This document shows, one piece after another, positions 25,441 to 37,046 of a DNA stretch of 64,000 bases. Both the position numbers and the translations under genes were made by a program. Within the stretch, counting starts at the first letter, position 1. Each line of letters begins with the position of its first letter. The notes beneath the pieces were generated by a model that saw only the letters and a program-made list of their open reading frames with translations, did no database searches and was not told the DNA's origin. This stretch comes from Apostichopus japonicus (Eukaryota; Echinodermata; Holothuroidea; Aspidochirotida; Stichopodidae): contig NC_092564.1 in NCBI RefSeq assembly GCF_037975245.1, positions 7,165,984 through 7,229,983 on the forward strand. Direction: 5' to 3'.

Positions 25441-25485
25441 TCATATACACAGTCAACTGTCTTTCACTATTTTATTGACCATAAT

Positions 25486-27444
25486 CAGGTGCGTATCCAG
25501 GGGGGGCGTTGGGGGCGCGCGCCCCCCGGGTAAGAAAAAGAGGAGAGAAAAAAAAGAGAAGAAAAAAGGGAAAAGGAGGGTGAAAAAAGAAAAGGAGGAG
25601 AGAAAGGAAGGGAAAAGAAGAAGAAAAAAAGAGAGAAAAAGGAGAAAGGGAGGGAGTAAAAGATAGCCAAGACCTCGGGAAGAGAAAGAGGAACAGTCAT
25701 AGTTAAAGCGCTGATCCCTATTATATACACAGGGTAGCCAGTGACAGATCAAGGATTACGGAGGGGGTGTGCGCCTCACCTTACCCCTTACACCAACAAC
25801 TCCATTTTTGACGTTTTTTCCCCTCTCTCACTGATGCATCTATATAAATACTATATATGGTCTATCATAACGCGTGTGTGTGTATGGACGCCTTAAACAA
25901 TTGTACAATTGTGCTATATGGAACCAACTGTGGCTGGTCTTGAACTCGACGGGGTCGTCGGGAACATGACGCATTTCGGGAAGGGGGCGACCCCCCCCCC
26001 CCCCCCACGAGCAAATTTTCTTTATGACATCGCTAGTAATTTCAAAATAGACAATGCTTAGGTGCAACTTACAAGGCCTGGGAAGTGTCATTTCCAGAGA
26101 TCTGGGAGGCATTTTCGGCCAAAATTTTTCTTGTACGCTTCACGCCAACTCATGGTGGCGCTTCGCTTAGATAGTTTGCATACAGGCTTCGCCCCTCCCT
26201 TGGCAATTACTCGCTACACGCGTCTGTTCGAATTTGTAAAGCAAAGAGCAGATATAACATCATATCAGTGAGCATTGAAATGCCTGTTCCACGATGAACA
26301 GCCTCAAAAACTGTCTATGTGTGTAGTCGAAGGCGTAGCCCAATTGGATTTGGGGCTGTAACGACTTGCCCGAAAAAAAGCCAAAATTTTTCGCGCAAGA
26401 AGCGCGCGTTCAACATATCGACGCCAATATCATATAAGCAAGCATCGGTCATTACATTGCATGGCATCGTGTACCGCACGGTCCGTGAAAGTAGCACAGT
26501 ATACCGCCGGATGCTAATGTAAACAACCAAATGTCTTATGTAGATGGAGAAAAAGTATACCGATCCATTTATGTCAAACTCTCTTTTACAGTAGTAATGT
26601 CGGCCAATCTTAGAACTTTATTTTAATTACCAAGGAGATCATTTTTAAGCTATTCATTGCTATTTATTTTTCTCTCAGTAGGTGCCCGAATAAAATGGGG
26701 AAAAAATTGGCTGCGGGGCGGGGGGTGGGGGCTGCAGCCCCGCCTCCTACGGGACCTACGCCTATGTGTGTAGTGTTCGGTTTCGACATACCTGATATCG
26801 GAAATATCTGCTATTTTTCATTTCCTTCAACCAAGTTTTATAATAGCCATAATAAGAGGTTGCAATATTTCTACACCAATAAATTAACTGTGTCTGAATT
26901 TTCCAAAATTTCCTCACCAACATTCTTCATCATACTTTCCTCTACTCGTACAATTTGTACCTGTCTATTAGGGGTTGAAGGAGGTTTTTCCCTATTGGTT
27001 GTCCATAGATTGAATTTTGTGCAACATTATGGGTATGTTTTTATTGTGATTTTTATTCACGAGAAATGTGAATTGTCAAATTCTCAACAAATAATGGGCT
27101 TAAAACCTTGAAAAGTGGGGCTTTCGGATATTGTGGGCGGGTGACGTAGAATCGCCTACAAAAGCAATGATCCATAGGACATACAACGAGGTCGAACATG
27201 ATGTGTGACTGCTGACAATCTTCAAAAAGATTATGGATGGAAAAAAAAATTGAGAAATACTTGGTTCTCAGGCAAAAGTGTACATTTGGTTGGTCATTTT
27301 CAAGCCCGAGAAGTGTCATTTCCGGTGATCTGGGGGGTATCAAAACCAGAAATTTTCTTGTACGCTCCGCGCCAACCGATGGTGGCGCTCCGCTTAGATA
27401 GTAATTCGCGCCCCCCGGGTTAGAAAATCCTGGATACGCGCCTG
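25486..27444. mobile_element. 1.9-kb non-autonomous element with 5-bp duplication (hAT5-like), copy B
   Basis: It has the same termini as copy A (CAGGTGCGTATCCAGG / TGGATACGCGCCTG) but its own duplication, ATAAT (25481-25485, 27445-27449). It is therefore an independent insertion rather than a tandem duplication of copy A. It carries the nested CATAGGCG-family element at the same internal site (26328-26766) and both hairpin modules (about 26115-26170 and 27340-27400). The purine tract at about 25525-25660 gives long but spurious Ser/Phe/Leu-rich open frames on the minus strand. Confidence 0.88.
26328..26766. mobile_element. CATAGGCG-family element nested in copy B
   Basis: It is flanked by TGTGTAGT (26320-26327, 26767-26774), the same target duplication as in copy A. 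The nested insertion must have happened before the two 1.9-kb copies separated. Confidence 0.85.
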
Positions 27445-28336
27445 ATAATGAAACATTATATATAACGTCACCTATCATTTTCAGTCATTACTTAACATAT
27501 TGAAAATGTCAATCAACCTGTGATAATATCAAAAACAAAAAAACAATTTGTTCAAGAAAACGCTATCAGTATTATCTTACCTTAAACTGATAAGCGTTCA
27601 GGGACGTAGCCAGGGGGGGGGGGGCAGGGGGAGCGACCGCTCCCCCTTTCAGTGTCTATTTTTTTTTTTAAACTCGTTTTTTTAGCATGGTATTTTGTCA
27701 GTGCTCTTTTGATCTTGAATACTCGTCAGCTCCGTTGACTCGATTGTAATCGTAGTAATATTCACGCCTACTGATTCAACTACTTACTTAGTTTGGCAGA
27801 TGCGATTAGCTAAATTTAGCTTATAGCCAATTACAAGCCTACAGTTGGCCACTGCGTAATAAAATACATATTGCCTACCTAACCGCACTCTATGGAATGT
27901 CACGAACTGTATGCACAAAAACGTCAACAACGTTCGTTCAATGAGTCGTCCTAAGTTGTTGCACGAACAGCATGTTATAAAGCTAAGCTAGCAATCGTAC
28001 GTGATACGCACTTCCTATAAATAATTATTACACTGCTAATACACTGCGATAACGATATTTGTTTTTAGGCCACTGCATTTCTGGCTGTATTACAAAATAT
28101 GAAAGTTTATATCCATCAGTTAAGTTCGTCAAATGTATTAAAGTCCAGACATTGGACGATACCCAAGTATCATCTTACTGGAAAACTTGTAAAAGAGCAC
28201 TATGTTTGTCTTTCTGATATATGATGTAAAAGAACATGTAAAAGAATTTAAACAGGAAACAAAATCTGCTGATAATGATATCATATGATCAGGGCGTAGC
28301 CAGTTTGTAGCACTATAGTTTCATTCAACACTCTAC

Positions 28337-30444
28337 TACGGAGAGCCAAACGTTCCATAAATGTCGAAAAAGAAAGTGAAGTGTCCAAGTTAATATATAT
28401 ATGTCCAAATCGATATCAACATGTTACAATTCGATATCAACATGTTACAATTCGATATCAACATGTTACAATTCCATATGAACATGTCGAAACAAAATAC
28501 AATATGTCATTGCGTCTATCGACATGTCAAATTCAACATCAGCATGTCGAAAACTTGTAACAGCATGACACGTACTACACTTGTCATGTCAACATTCCTT
28601 GCTAGATACAATATTGAAGTCGTTCTATAATTTTGGAACATCGGCGCGCGCCAACGTTTCGTTAATGCCCAAAACTGTATCAGTATGTCGAGATTTATAT
28701 GAGAATGTCCAAAACTTGTGTCAGCATGTTGAGAGAAGGAAATAAAATATTCAAGCCAAAGGGATCACGTTGATGCCTTAGTGCAATTTTTAGGCCCTTT
28801 GTCTATTTTCACATGATTAATTCCTGTGTGGGCAATTGGGCCTTTGAGGTTGCTGCATGGGCCCCGTTACAGTTAAAAATGAATTCGTTGGTATTTTTGA
28901 ATACCGCAATGTCCAATAGAGCCAACACCTCTAAAAGAATTATCCTGCTTTTTGTTAACATAATCAAATCATGTGTGGGCCATGGGTCCTTTATGGCTGT
29001 TGTGTGTGGCCCGGTACAGATAAATGTCGTCGATGGTATTTTTTGGTTTCTCCAATGTATAAAGGGTTCAATGCAACTACAGGAATTATCCTTGTGTTTT
29101 TGCATATGAATAAATCACTTGGGCCATGGGCCCTTGAGGTTGTCTGGGCCATGGTAGAGGATAAATTTGCAGTAAATCGACCTGTGACGTCATTATGATG
29201 GCTCGCATCTTGCAGTGATGTGAGCCTAGTTTATTGCATTGCACTGCACTTGGCCTGCGTTTACTTTCAACCCAGTCTGCATCGATGCGATACTCAACTG
29301 GACCAGGAACCCAGAAGATTTGAAAAGAGACAGAGGGTTTGATGGGAAGGTTATGTCCGTTTATGACCAGGATTCAAGGTTATGTACTGCTGCCGTGCCA
29401 CACGATGTGCGTGTATGTAGTCTAAAGGTTCCTTCAATTACAATAGGGGGCTCAAATTTTGATTTAATCATGTGGAAGAGGCAAGGCAATAGCTTTGGAT
29501 AAAACTCAAAGTAAGATACCCAGACAGTAGCCAGAAAGGGCCCGTAGCCCACACATGATTTAATCATGTGAAAAGAGAGCAGGATGATTTCTTTTTATTG
29601 GCGCTGGACCCTATGGTTATCGGGTATTAAAAAAAAGAAAAACCTATGACTACAAATTCATCCTCTACCATGGCCCAGACAACCTCAAGGGCCCATGGCC
29701 CACACGTGATTTAATCATGTGCAAAGACACAAAGATAATTCCTGTAGTTGCATTGGACCCTTTATACATTGGAGAAACCAAAAAATACCATCGAAGACTT
29801 TTATCTGTACCGGGCCCCACACAACAGCCATAAAGTGCCCATGGCCCACACATGATTTGATTATGTTAACAAAAAGCAGGATAATTCTTTTAGAGGTGTT
29901 GGCTCTATTGGACATTGCGGTATTCAAAAATACCAACGAATTCATTTTTAACTGTAACGGGGCCCATGCAGCAACCTCAAAGGCCCAATTGCCCACACAG
30001 GAATTAATCATGTGAAAATAGACAAAGGGCCTAAAAATTGCACTAAGACATCAACGTGATCCCTTTGGCTTGAATATTTTATTTCCTTCTCTCAACATGC
30101 TGACACAAGTTTTGGACATTCTCATATAAATCTCGACATACTGATACAGTTTGGGCATTAACGAAACGTTGGCGCGCGCCGATGTTCCAAAATTATAGCA
30201 CGACGTCAATGTTTTATCTAGCAAGCAATGTTGACATGACCAATGTAGTAGTGGCATGCTGTTACACGTTTTCGACATGCTGATGTTGAATTTGACATGT
30301 CGATAGACGCAATGACATATTGTATTTTGTTTCGACATGTTCATATGGAATTGTAACATGTTGATATCGGATTGTAACACGTTGATATCGTTTTGGACAC
30401 TTCACTTTCTTTTTCGACATTTATGGAACGTTTGGCTCTCCGTA
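28337..30444. mobile_element. 2.1-kb foldback element with arms of about 0.8 kb
   Basis: The left arm (28337 to about 29173) and right arm (about 29656-30444) are near-identical inverted repeats around a centre of about 480 bp. The ends are TACGGAGAGCC / GGCTCTCCGTA, and CTCTAC flanks both sides (28331-28336, 30445-30450). A related sequence at 31087-31130 shows the unoccupied site (ACTCTACCCGTCG). Outer arm parts hold ACATGTC/CGATATCAACATGTTAC repeats; inner parts hold units of about 150 bp around GTGTGGGCCATGGG. Open frames of 98 codons appear in both arms on both strands and are palindrome artefacts. I do not recognise the superfamily; Polinton (also 6-bp duplications) does not fit these termini. 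Confidence 0.85.
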
Positions 30445-30713
30445 CTCTACCCGCCGGAAAAGACTATAGGATCCGATCTTGTCAGTTTTTTAACATGTAG
30501 TTTAGAACCCGTTTACGCAGAGAATATTTCAGTTGAGAAAACACTTGAGAAATTTGCATCAGATGGCAATCGTCGGATAGCTCTCGCCTTCTCTTTTGGG
30601 CTAACTTAAACATTTACTAGCTACAGTTGTATCAAAGACATTTCTGGACTATCTTTGCATCTGCAAGTATCAGAAGTTGAAAAGTAAGTAAGACTACTCT
30701 GTACATGTACCTT

Positions 30714-31604
30714 CAAGGGCGGCGGAACCGGGGGGCACAGGAGGCAAGTGCCCCCCACTTTTCCTCAGGTTAAAAATGTGCCCTTTTTCTACATAAAACT
30801 TGTACTCTTGATCACCTTATTAGGTCAGCAATATTTCAGTAAGAGATCTAATCCTAATTTAGAACTATCAGGGGCGTAGCCAGTATGTAGCACTGTAGGC
30901 CCGGGCCTACACTTTTTTTGGCCAAGTTATCTTTTTTATTAAAACACCCATAATTCAAATCCATAAGCTTGCTGGACGAGTTTAAGAGTCTAGACAGGAA
31001 AAACTATTGAAATGAACGTAGCAAGATTATGGCTAAATTAGGTGACCTATTCTTCTGTCATCTAGGCTGTCATTCATATCTTGTGCCGTTTCATTCAATA
31101 CTCTACCCGTCGAAAAAGACTAGGATACGATCTTGTCAGTTTTTTAACATCTACTTAAGAACCGGTTTACGCAGATAAAATTTCAGTTGAGAACATTCCA
31201 CAGTCAAATAAGCCTATCGTTGATTAACAGACTTTATATGTATAGAGCTGCAGCACTTTGTTGCCTGTTGTTGTCACGATCGGCGTTCCAAGTTCCAAAA
31301 CAGCCTTTTCGATAAACATTTACTAGCTACAGTTTTATCAAAGACAATAACTGGCTATGGTTGTATCAAAGACATTTCTGGCCTATCTTTGTATCTACAA
31401 GTATCAGAAGTTGAAAAGTAAGACTACTAAGACGGGGGGGGGGGGGGCGTTGATGGAGTGATGTGTATACGCAAATAAGATAATACAATAAGGTTTACAA
31501 AGGGTACTAAATATCAGGCTGCATCAGTCCAATCGAATTTCTGCAAAGTGCCCTTTGACGTCGGTGCCCCCTCCCCCAGGTTAAAAGTGCTTCCGCCGCC
31601 CTTG
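30714..31604. mobile_element. GGCGGCGG-family hAT-type element, copy 2
   Basis: Begins CAAGGGCGGCGGAACC and ends TTCCGCCGCCCTTG, with the 8-bp duplication TGTACCTT (30706-30713, 31605-31612). Its interior contains a piece that starts CAGGGGCGTAGCCAG (about 30870-31430) and resembles the inside of the host hAT family, as seen again at 53967-56507. Confidence 0.88.
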
Positions 31605-31770
31605 TGTACCTTGCTAATTTTAATACATTATGTATTATTGAATTACGTACTATTTTAACTCGTGTGTTTTTTGGGTTTAAAAGTGATATTGAATGAGGTT
31701 TCTCAAGTTAGCAAGAGGCCAGGGAACCAGAATGAACATTCGGGAAGGGCTGTTTCCTGCCATCTGGGGG

Positions 31771-32547
31771 CAAGGGCGGCGGAAGCACTTTGAATCTGGG
31801 GGGGCACCAACGTCGAAGGGCACTTTGCAGAAATTCGATTGGACTGATGCAGCCTGATATTTAGTACCCTTTTAACTCTTGTTGTATTATCTTATTTGCG
31901 TATACACATCACTCCATCAACGCAGCCCCCCCCCCCCTCCCCCAAGGAAAATATGCATACTAGCACTGCAGTATCTAATGTGCAAATTGGGAAACAAGGA
32001 AAAAAACAAAATGAGGTGAAGTCATTATAAAGTCCAAGTCCCTGCACACGCGATCGATACATGCATGAAAGCAAATGAAATATGTCAAAATACTGAAAGA
32101 AAAGTAATTTTCTATGTGTTTTTCAATGGTTAAACTGATATTATTATGATCATTATTATTGTAACGACTTTCTGAATAATTATAACCGATTTGGAAGGGT
32201 TATAACACGGCAAATGATTGTATGTTATTGGCATGCGATGTAATAACCCACGCATGCCTATATGATATGTACCTTACTATGTTGAACGCGCGCGAAGCGC
32301 GCGAAAAATTTTGGTAACATTTTTCGGGCAAGTCGTTACAGCCCCCCCCCCAAAAAAAACAAAAACAAATTGGGCTCCTACGCCTGTGGTAGTAAAGAAA
32401 ACTTCCCGAAATATTTCATTTGACGTGGGTTTCGCTTTGGGTTTCGCTTTTTTATTTAGAAATTTTATGCAGAAAAAGGGCACATTTTTAATCTGAGGAA
32501 AAGTGGGGGGCACGTGCCCCCTGTGCCCCCCGGTTCCGCCGCCCTTG
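31771..32547. mobile_element. GGCGGCGG-family hAT-type element, copy 3 (inverse orientation)
   Basis: Begins CAAGGGCGGCGGAAGC and ends GGTTCCGCCGCCCTTG, flanked by TCTGGGGG (31763-31770, 32548-32555). Relative to copy 1 it is reversed. It holds a truncated CATAGGCG-family element at the same internal site as in copy 1: the bases beside its CTCCTACGCCTGTG end read GGTAGTAAA, the complement of TTTACTAC. Confidence 0.88.
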
Positions 32548-32989
32548 TCTGGGGGGTTTGTAAAACCAAAAATTTTCTTGTACGCTCCGCGCCAACCGAT
32601 GGTGGCGCTCCGCTCAGATAGTCGTGCCTACAACTTTGAAAATCCATATCAATCGCAAAAAGTGCTACCTCCCCTTTCAAATTCCTAGCTACGTCGCTGT
32701 AAGCGTTTGACACCCCCCCCCCCTTAAAAAATGCTTAAATTGGACCACATTTCACCTTTATTCAATCATATAATGTACTTCACATTAAGACGCGTTCTAT
32801 CAGGGGTCCTTCAATTGCATAGTAGAATGTGTACGTCATCAACTTCTCGAAATAATTGGAGAATGAAGCTTTTTGGGTACTCAATGATTATATGCTTAAC
32901 TTTGATGTCAATTCTGCACGAAGACCTTTGACCTTCAATCTTGAAAAAAGTCCAGAAGTGTCTGCACACTGATTAAGAGTTTAAAACAC

Positions 32990-33020
32990 AATAATAATAA
33001 TAGTAATAATAATAATAATA
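32990..33020. repeat. (AAT)n microsatellite
   Basis: About 30 bp of AATAAT with one AGT interruption, followed by CCTATTTATATAGCGC, a junction typical of interspersed repeat tails. Confidence 0.7.
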
Positions 33021-34626
33021 CCTATTTATATAGCGCATTATACCGGCGGTCTCAATGCGCTCAATGCAGTAACTTATAATAATCTGAAAATCTTGAATTG
33101 CAATAATTTTGTGAATACAGGTTTCACGATAAATATAACTGTCTTTAAATAAGTTTGAAATGTCACAGGAACTGTCGTAAGAACAAAAACTTTCAAATTT
33201 TATTTTATTTATTAAGACGACTCTTGACTTATTCTTGCCCTTTTCATAATCTCAGCATAAAACTTTAGGAAAGTTTTACATACAGTAATTTTGGTTTGCA
33301 AATGTTTGTGAGCAAGACATTTCGCTTGTAAGTACTACTCATAAAATGTCTTCTACAGTGAATCCCTTACATGATAACTCAAAGCCATTGATAAATCATG
33401 AACAGACCACAATATTGTGGCCTTCGTGATTGTTGACAAAATATACGTAAATCAAGTGCTTGATTCCAGCTTTCTAGGATAATTTCAGAGAAAAACAATT
33501 CATGCATTTCGTTGATGTTATTACCACTCCAAGTCCTACTCTGTAAATACGAATTGGCTTCTCGGTCTCATGTACAAGGGTTGGTAGGGGGGGGGGGGCA
33601 TTGAAAATATCACCGAAAACGCTCTTACCTCAGAAAACATCAGTAAACAAGTAAGGAGGAATACACACGCTTGAAGCGTGCTCAAACTTTCTACTATGTA
33701 TACCCTTTTGTCGTCAAAACTATAATCTTGATATATATTTAGTGCAAAACATTCGTAGATACGGGAGGAAGGGCCCCCTCCCTATATCAGCGCGTTGTCA
33801 TACATTTGCGACGCATAATCGAACTTTCAACCATGCTTTAGCCGACCTGCCTTACTTCAAGGAGTAGACGTCCGAGACTCAAGACAACTTTTTCGTTTGG
33901 TTTGAGCTTCCCTTTACCCTCTTTCCTTCGAAACAGAATCATATTCGAATTTTGATAAAGAAATCAATTCTTCATGAATCTTAGACAATTGTCGGTACAA
34001 TTGAGCCAAGGTAGGTTCTTGTTTTCCCTGCCGCCTCTCTTATTCGTATTCACCTCCAGAGATGCCAACCAGTACGATTTTATCGTATTTGGTACTTTAA
34101 AACAAGTGAAATAATACGATATTACCTCTTGAAAATACGATTTTTCATCTTTCAAAAAAAGGAAGTTTTGTTTCTTTTCTTAAAGGAAGCGGAATCACAT
34201 AGAAACATGTACAAGTAACCCCCCCCCCCCCAAACCCCGAAAAACACGTTGAACAACGAGCCTACATGGGCGGGAAATATGCAGAATCGGCAGCTTTACA
34301 ATTTTCTCATTAAATGTTAATGAAAAAGCAAACATTTAACTTGCCCGTTCTTACCAGTAAAACATTTTACTGGCCCGGGGCCAGTGGTAGTGTCGAGTTT
34401 TCGTGAAAATCTGATTTTTCTCTCCAAAATCTGATTTTTTTTTTTAGGATATTCAGTCTGTTTTTTTTGTGTCAAGAGGTTGGCATCTCTGCACCTGATT
34501 CACATATGTATCATACAATAATATTGCATCATAATAGCATGTTACATCCACAATAATATTGTTGCATATAATATTACGTGTACAATATCATATCTATATA
34601 CTCTAACATGTGAATATAGTGTCGTG

Positions 34627-36941
34627 TCATCTCTTCTCATCAGTGAGGTCATCTAAAGGTCTTGAAGTCTCTTTGTGCAATTCTAGCAGTTGTCCGAGCT
34701 GCTCTTCTCTGAAATCGTTCAATTTGGTTTCATCCAAATTAGATCCGATCTCCTCTATAGAGACATCCGACATCTTGGTTTGCATGTCAATCATATCTGC
34801 ATATTGCTGTCGATGAAATGGAAAAACAGAAGAAAGCAAAATTGATAATTAACAAATAACAACATATGGAATATTATGAGGGGTATACCGGTACTCAATG
34901 TTGACGTATATGGTTGGTGCAGAATGTAGTTATAAGTATTATAAACGTGGTCATTTGATTTTTAATTAAACACATGGATCTGTTTCAGCACATAAAAGAA
35001 AACAAAAGATTCAGGATGCGTTTTTTATTTCTTTCCAAAAGCCAACATGGGAATCTATAAGCGATGGAGATGAAGTGCGTGCGCCCGCGTATGTGTGTAT
35101 GTATCTATATATGTATGTAACGCCCAAATTTCATTAAACACGGTAACTGACAAAATAAACCTCCGATGAACCTCAAACAGAGTGTTAACATCAAGCTGTA
35201 TCGGGGGTAGATGAACCCTATTGAAATTGGTGGGGGTCGTGGGTCATTTGAGGTCAAAGTCTGCAAAAAATGTTGTAAATTATACATAGTGTTCAAAATG
35301 TGCAGCTTCGTCGATAAACTTCCTTTATAGGTATGTAGAAAACCCCTTGGTTGTTGTTGTTCCTCCCTGACGTCATCAAGATGGAGTTTTCGTAATGAAT
35401 GGCGGCTTACTGTGCATTGTGGTTAGGCTCTTAATGTGTATTGTGGTTAGGCCTTAAAAGCCAATTTGCAAAGTTAGCGTATTCAGTCCAACAGAAAGCG
35501 GTTAACTTAAAAATCGAATAATAGATAGTTTTGAGGTTACTGAACAATATAAATTGTCTTTGATCCCTGCCTTCGTTATTCCTTTCATGAAATGTATCAT
35601 ACGCATTCCTACATATATAATGAGCATCATTAGGCCTATACTGTACTGAAACATTTTCAAGAATCAGAAATTCTTAATTTTTAAAGCAAGATATTGGGAT
35701 AAATTGTATTATGTGCATATACTGTATATAAATACACATACAATAGACATACAATTTACCCCATTAACATGCATGAGCTTCAACAACGTAAACTCTTCCA
35801 AAACAAGTCCAGACAACCAAGAAGCCGAATATTGCTGAATATTGACCAACTGTCGATCGTTTCAGCGCAAGTAACCGTGATAAAATCTACATCCATTAAG
35901 TATCCACCAAAACAGGCCTATTATTACTACATCCATTAAGTATCCACCAAAACAGGCCTATTATTAATATACTACGTTGCCTTCACAAAATATTATTAAT
36001 TTCAACAGATCTGAAAGCAGATAACCAAATATATTGCTTTAAAATATACCTTGTCATCATGACCAAGCAAATTTTATTCAACGAAAGACAAAAAAAAAAG
36101 AAGGAAAAAAAACCCCTGCTGAAACCATATTGTACTGTACACATTGATAACAATATACGTGTACGCAGACAATTGCTGTCATATACTAACCGCACAGATT
36201 ACAACGCCTTCTTAATTCTATAACGCCAGAACTGCAATTGTTCGAAATTACTGACCGACTGTATTTTGGACGTCACGGCCAATCGTATATACTTTAAACA
36301 AAATATATATACTAGTGACGTATAGCGTCACGTTACAATACCATCACGTTAAACTTTGCTTCAATTCTTCTTTGCATAGCAAGATAGCATTGACCGATAT
36401 GCTGAATACAATATCGTCTATAGTTTATGTTTGCCAGGTTTAATCTATATATTTGACTTCAGTTCTGTGTTGTCTTATACTTACCAGAAGCTACAGCACA
36501 CCAGACGCTGAGAGATTTTACAACGATTTTGATTTTGCTCAAGAAAAAGACATGACGAAGATAATTATCATCGAGTATTGGTAAGTAATGAATTGCGTAC
36601 TTTTCCCCCCTTAATTATCCCTCACTTATGACGGCTATATTGAATCGGTGACATTTTTAAAGTAAAATATAAAGGATATTACCCGCATACTTAAATTTTT
36701 ACGGGAAGAATGCCATTGACTACAATACGATTTAAAGCAGCACAAATGCTTGACAGCGGTGGCAAGGGAGTATCTGTGTAGTTGGTATATGAATACAAAC
36801 ATATAATTATATTTTTTTCTGCCTGAAGCATTTCATAGTTATGAACTTTAATGATTAATTAAAGTGATCTGAGCAAGAACGATCTATAATAATGCTGGCA
36901 TGAATACAAGGTTTTGTATTTATTTACTTTACTTAACAAGT

Positions 36942-36980
<39 letters not shown>

Positions 36981-36991
36981 ATATATATATA

Positions 36992-37046
<55 letters not shown>

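Larger units (their letters stand above)
27599..32699. mobile_element. 5.1-kb composite hAT-type element
   Basis: The left end CAGGGACGTAGCCAGG and right end CTAGCTACGTCGCTG are imperfect inverted repeats, bounded by the perfect 8-bp duplication TAAGCGTT (27591-27598, 32700-32707). It contains a foldback element (28337-30444) and two GGCGGCGG-family elements (30714-31604, 31771-32547), each with its own target duplication. Removing those leaves roughly 1.3 kb of original sequence. An inverse-orientation relative is at 53967-56507. No intact transposase was recognised. Confidence 0.88.

Noticed and set aside
25421-25752. Lys/Arg/Glu-rich and Ser/Phe/Leu-rich open frames
   Set aside because: They arise from a purine tract inside the 1.9-kb element and lack complexity.
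24993-27478. Repeated peptide SVGAERTRKFLVL in several frames as a conserved domain
   Set aside because: It is translation of the GCGCCA...TGGCGC module in transposons with 5-bp or 8-bp duplications; frames are broken outside it.
28809-30015. Four related 98-codon open frames, on both strands of two places, as a conserved small protein family
   Set aside because: They are the two arms of the foldback palindrome read on both strands. Similarity follows from the inverted repeat, and there is no codon bias or known domain.
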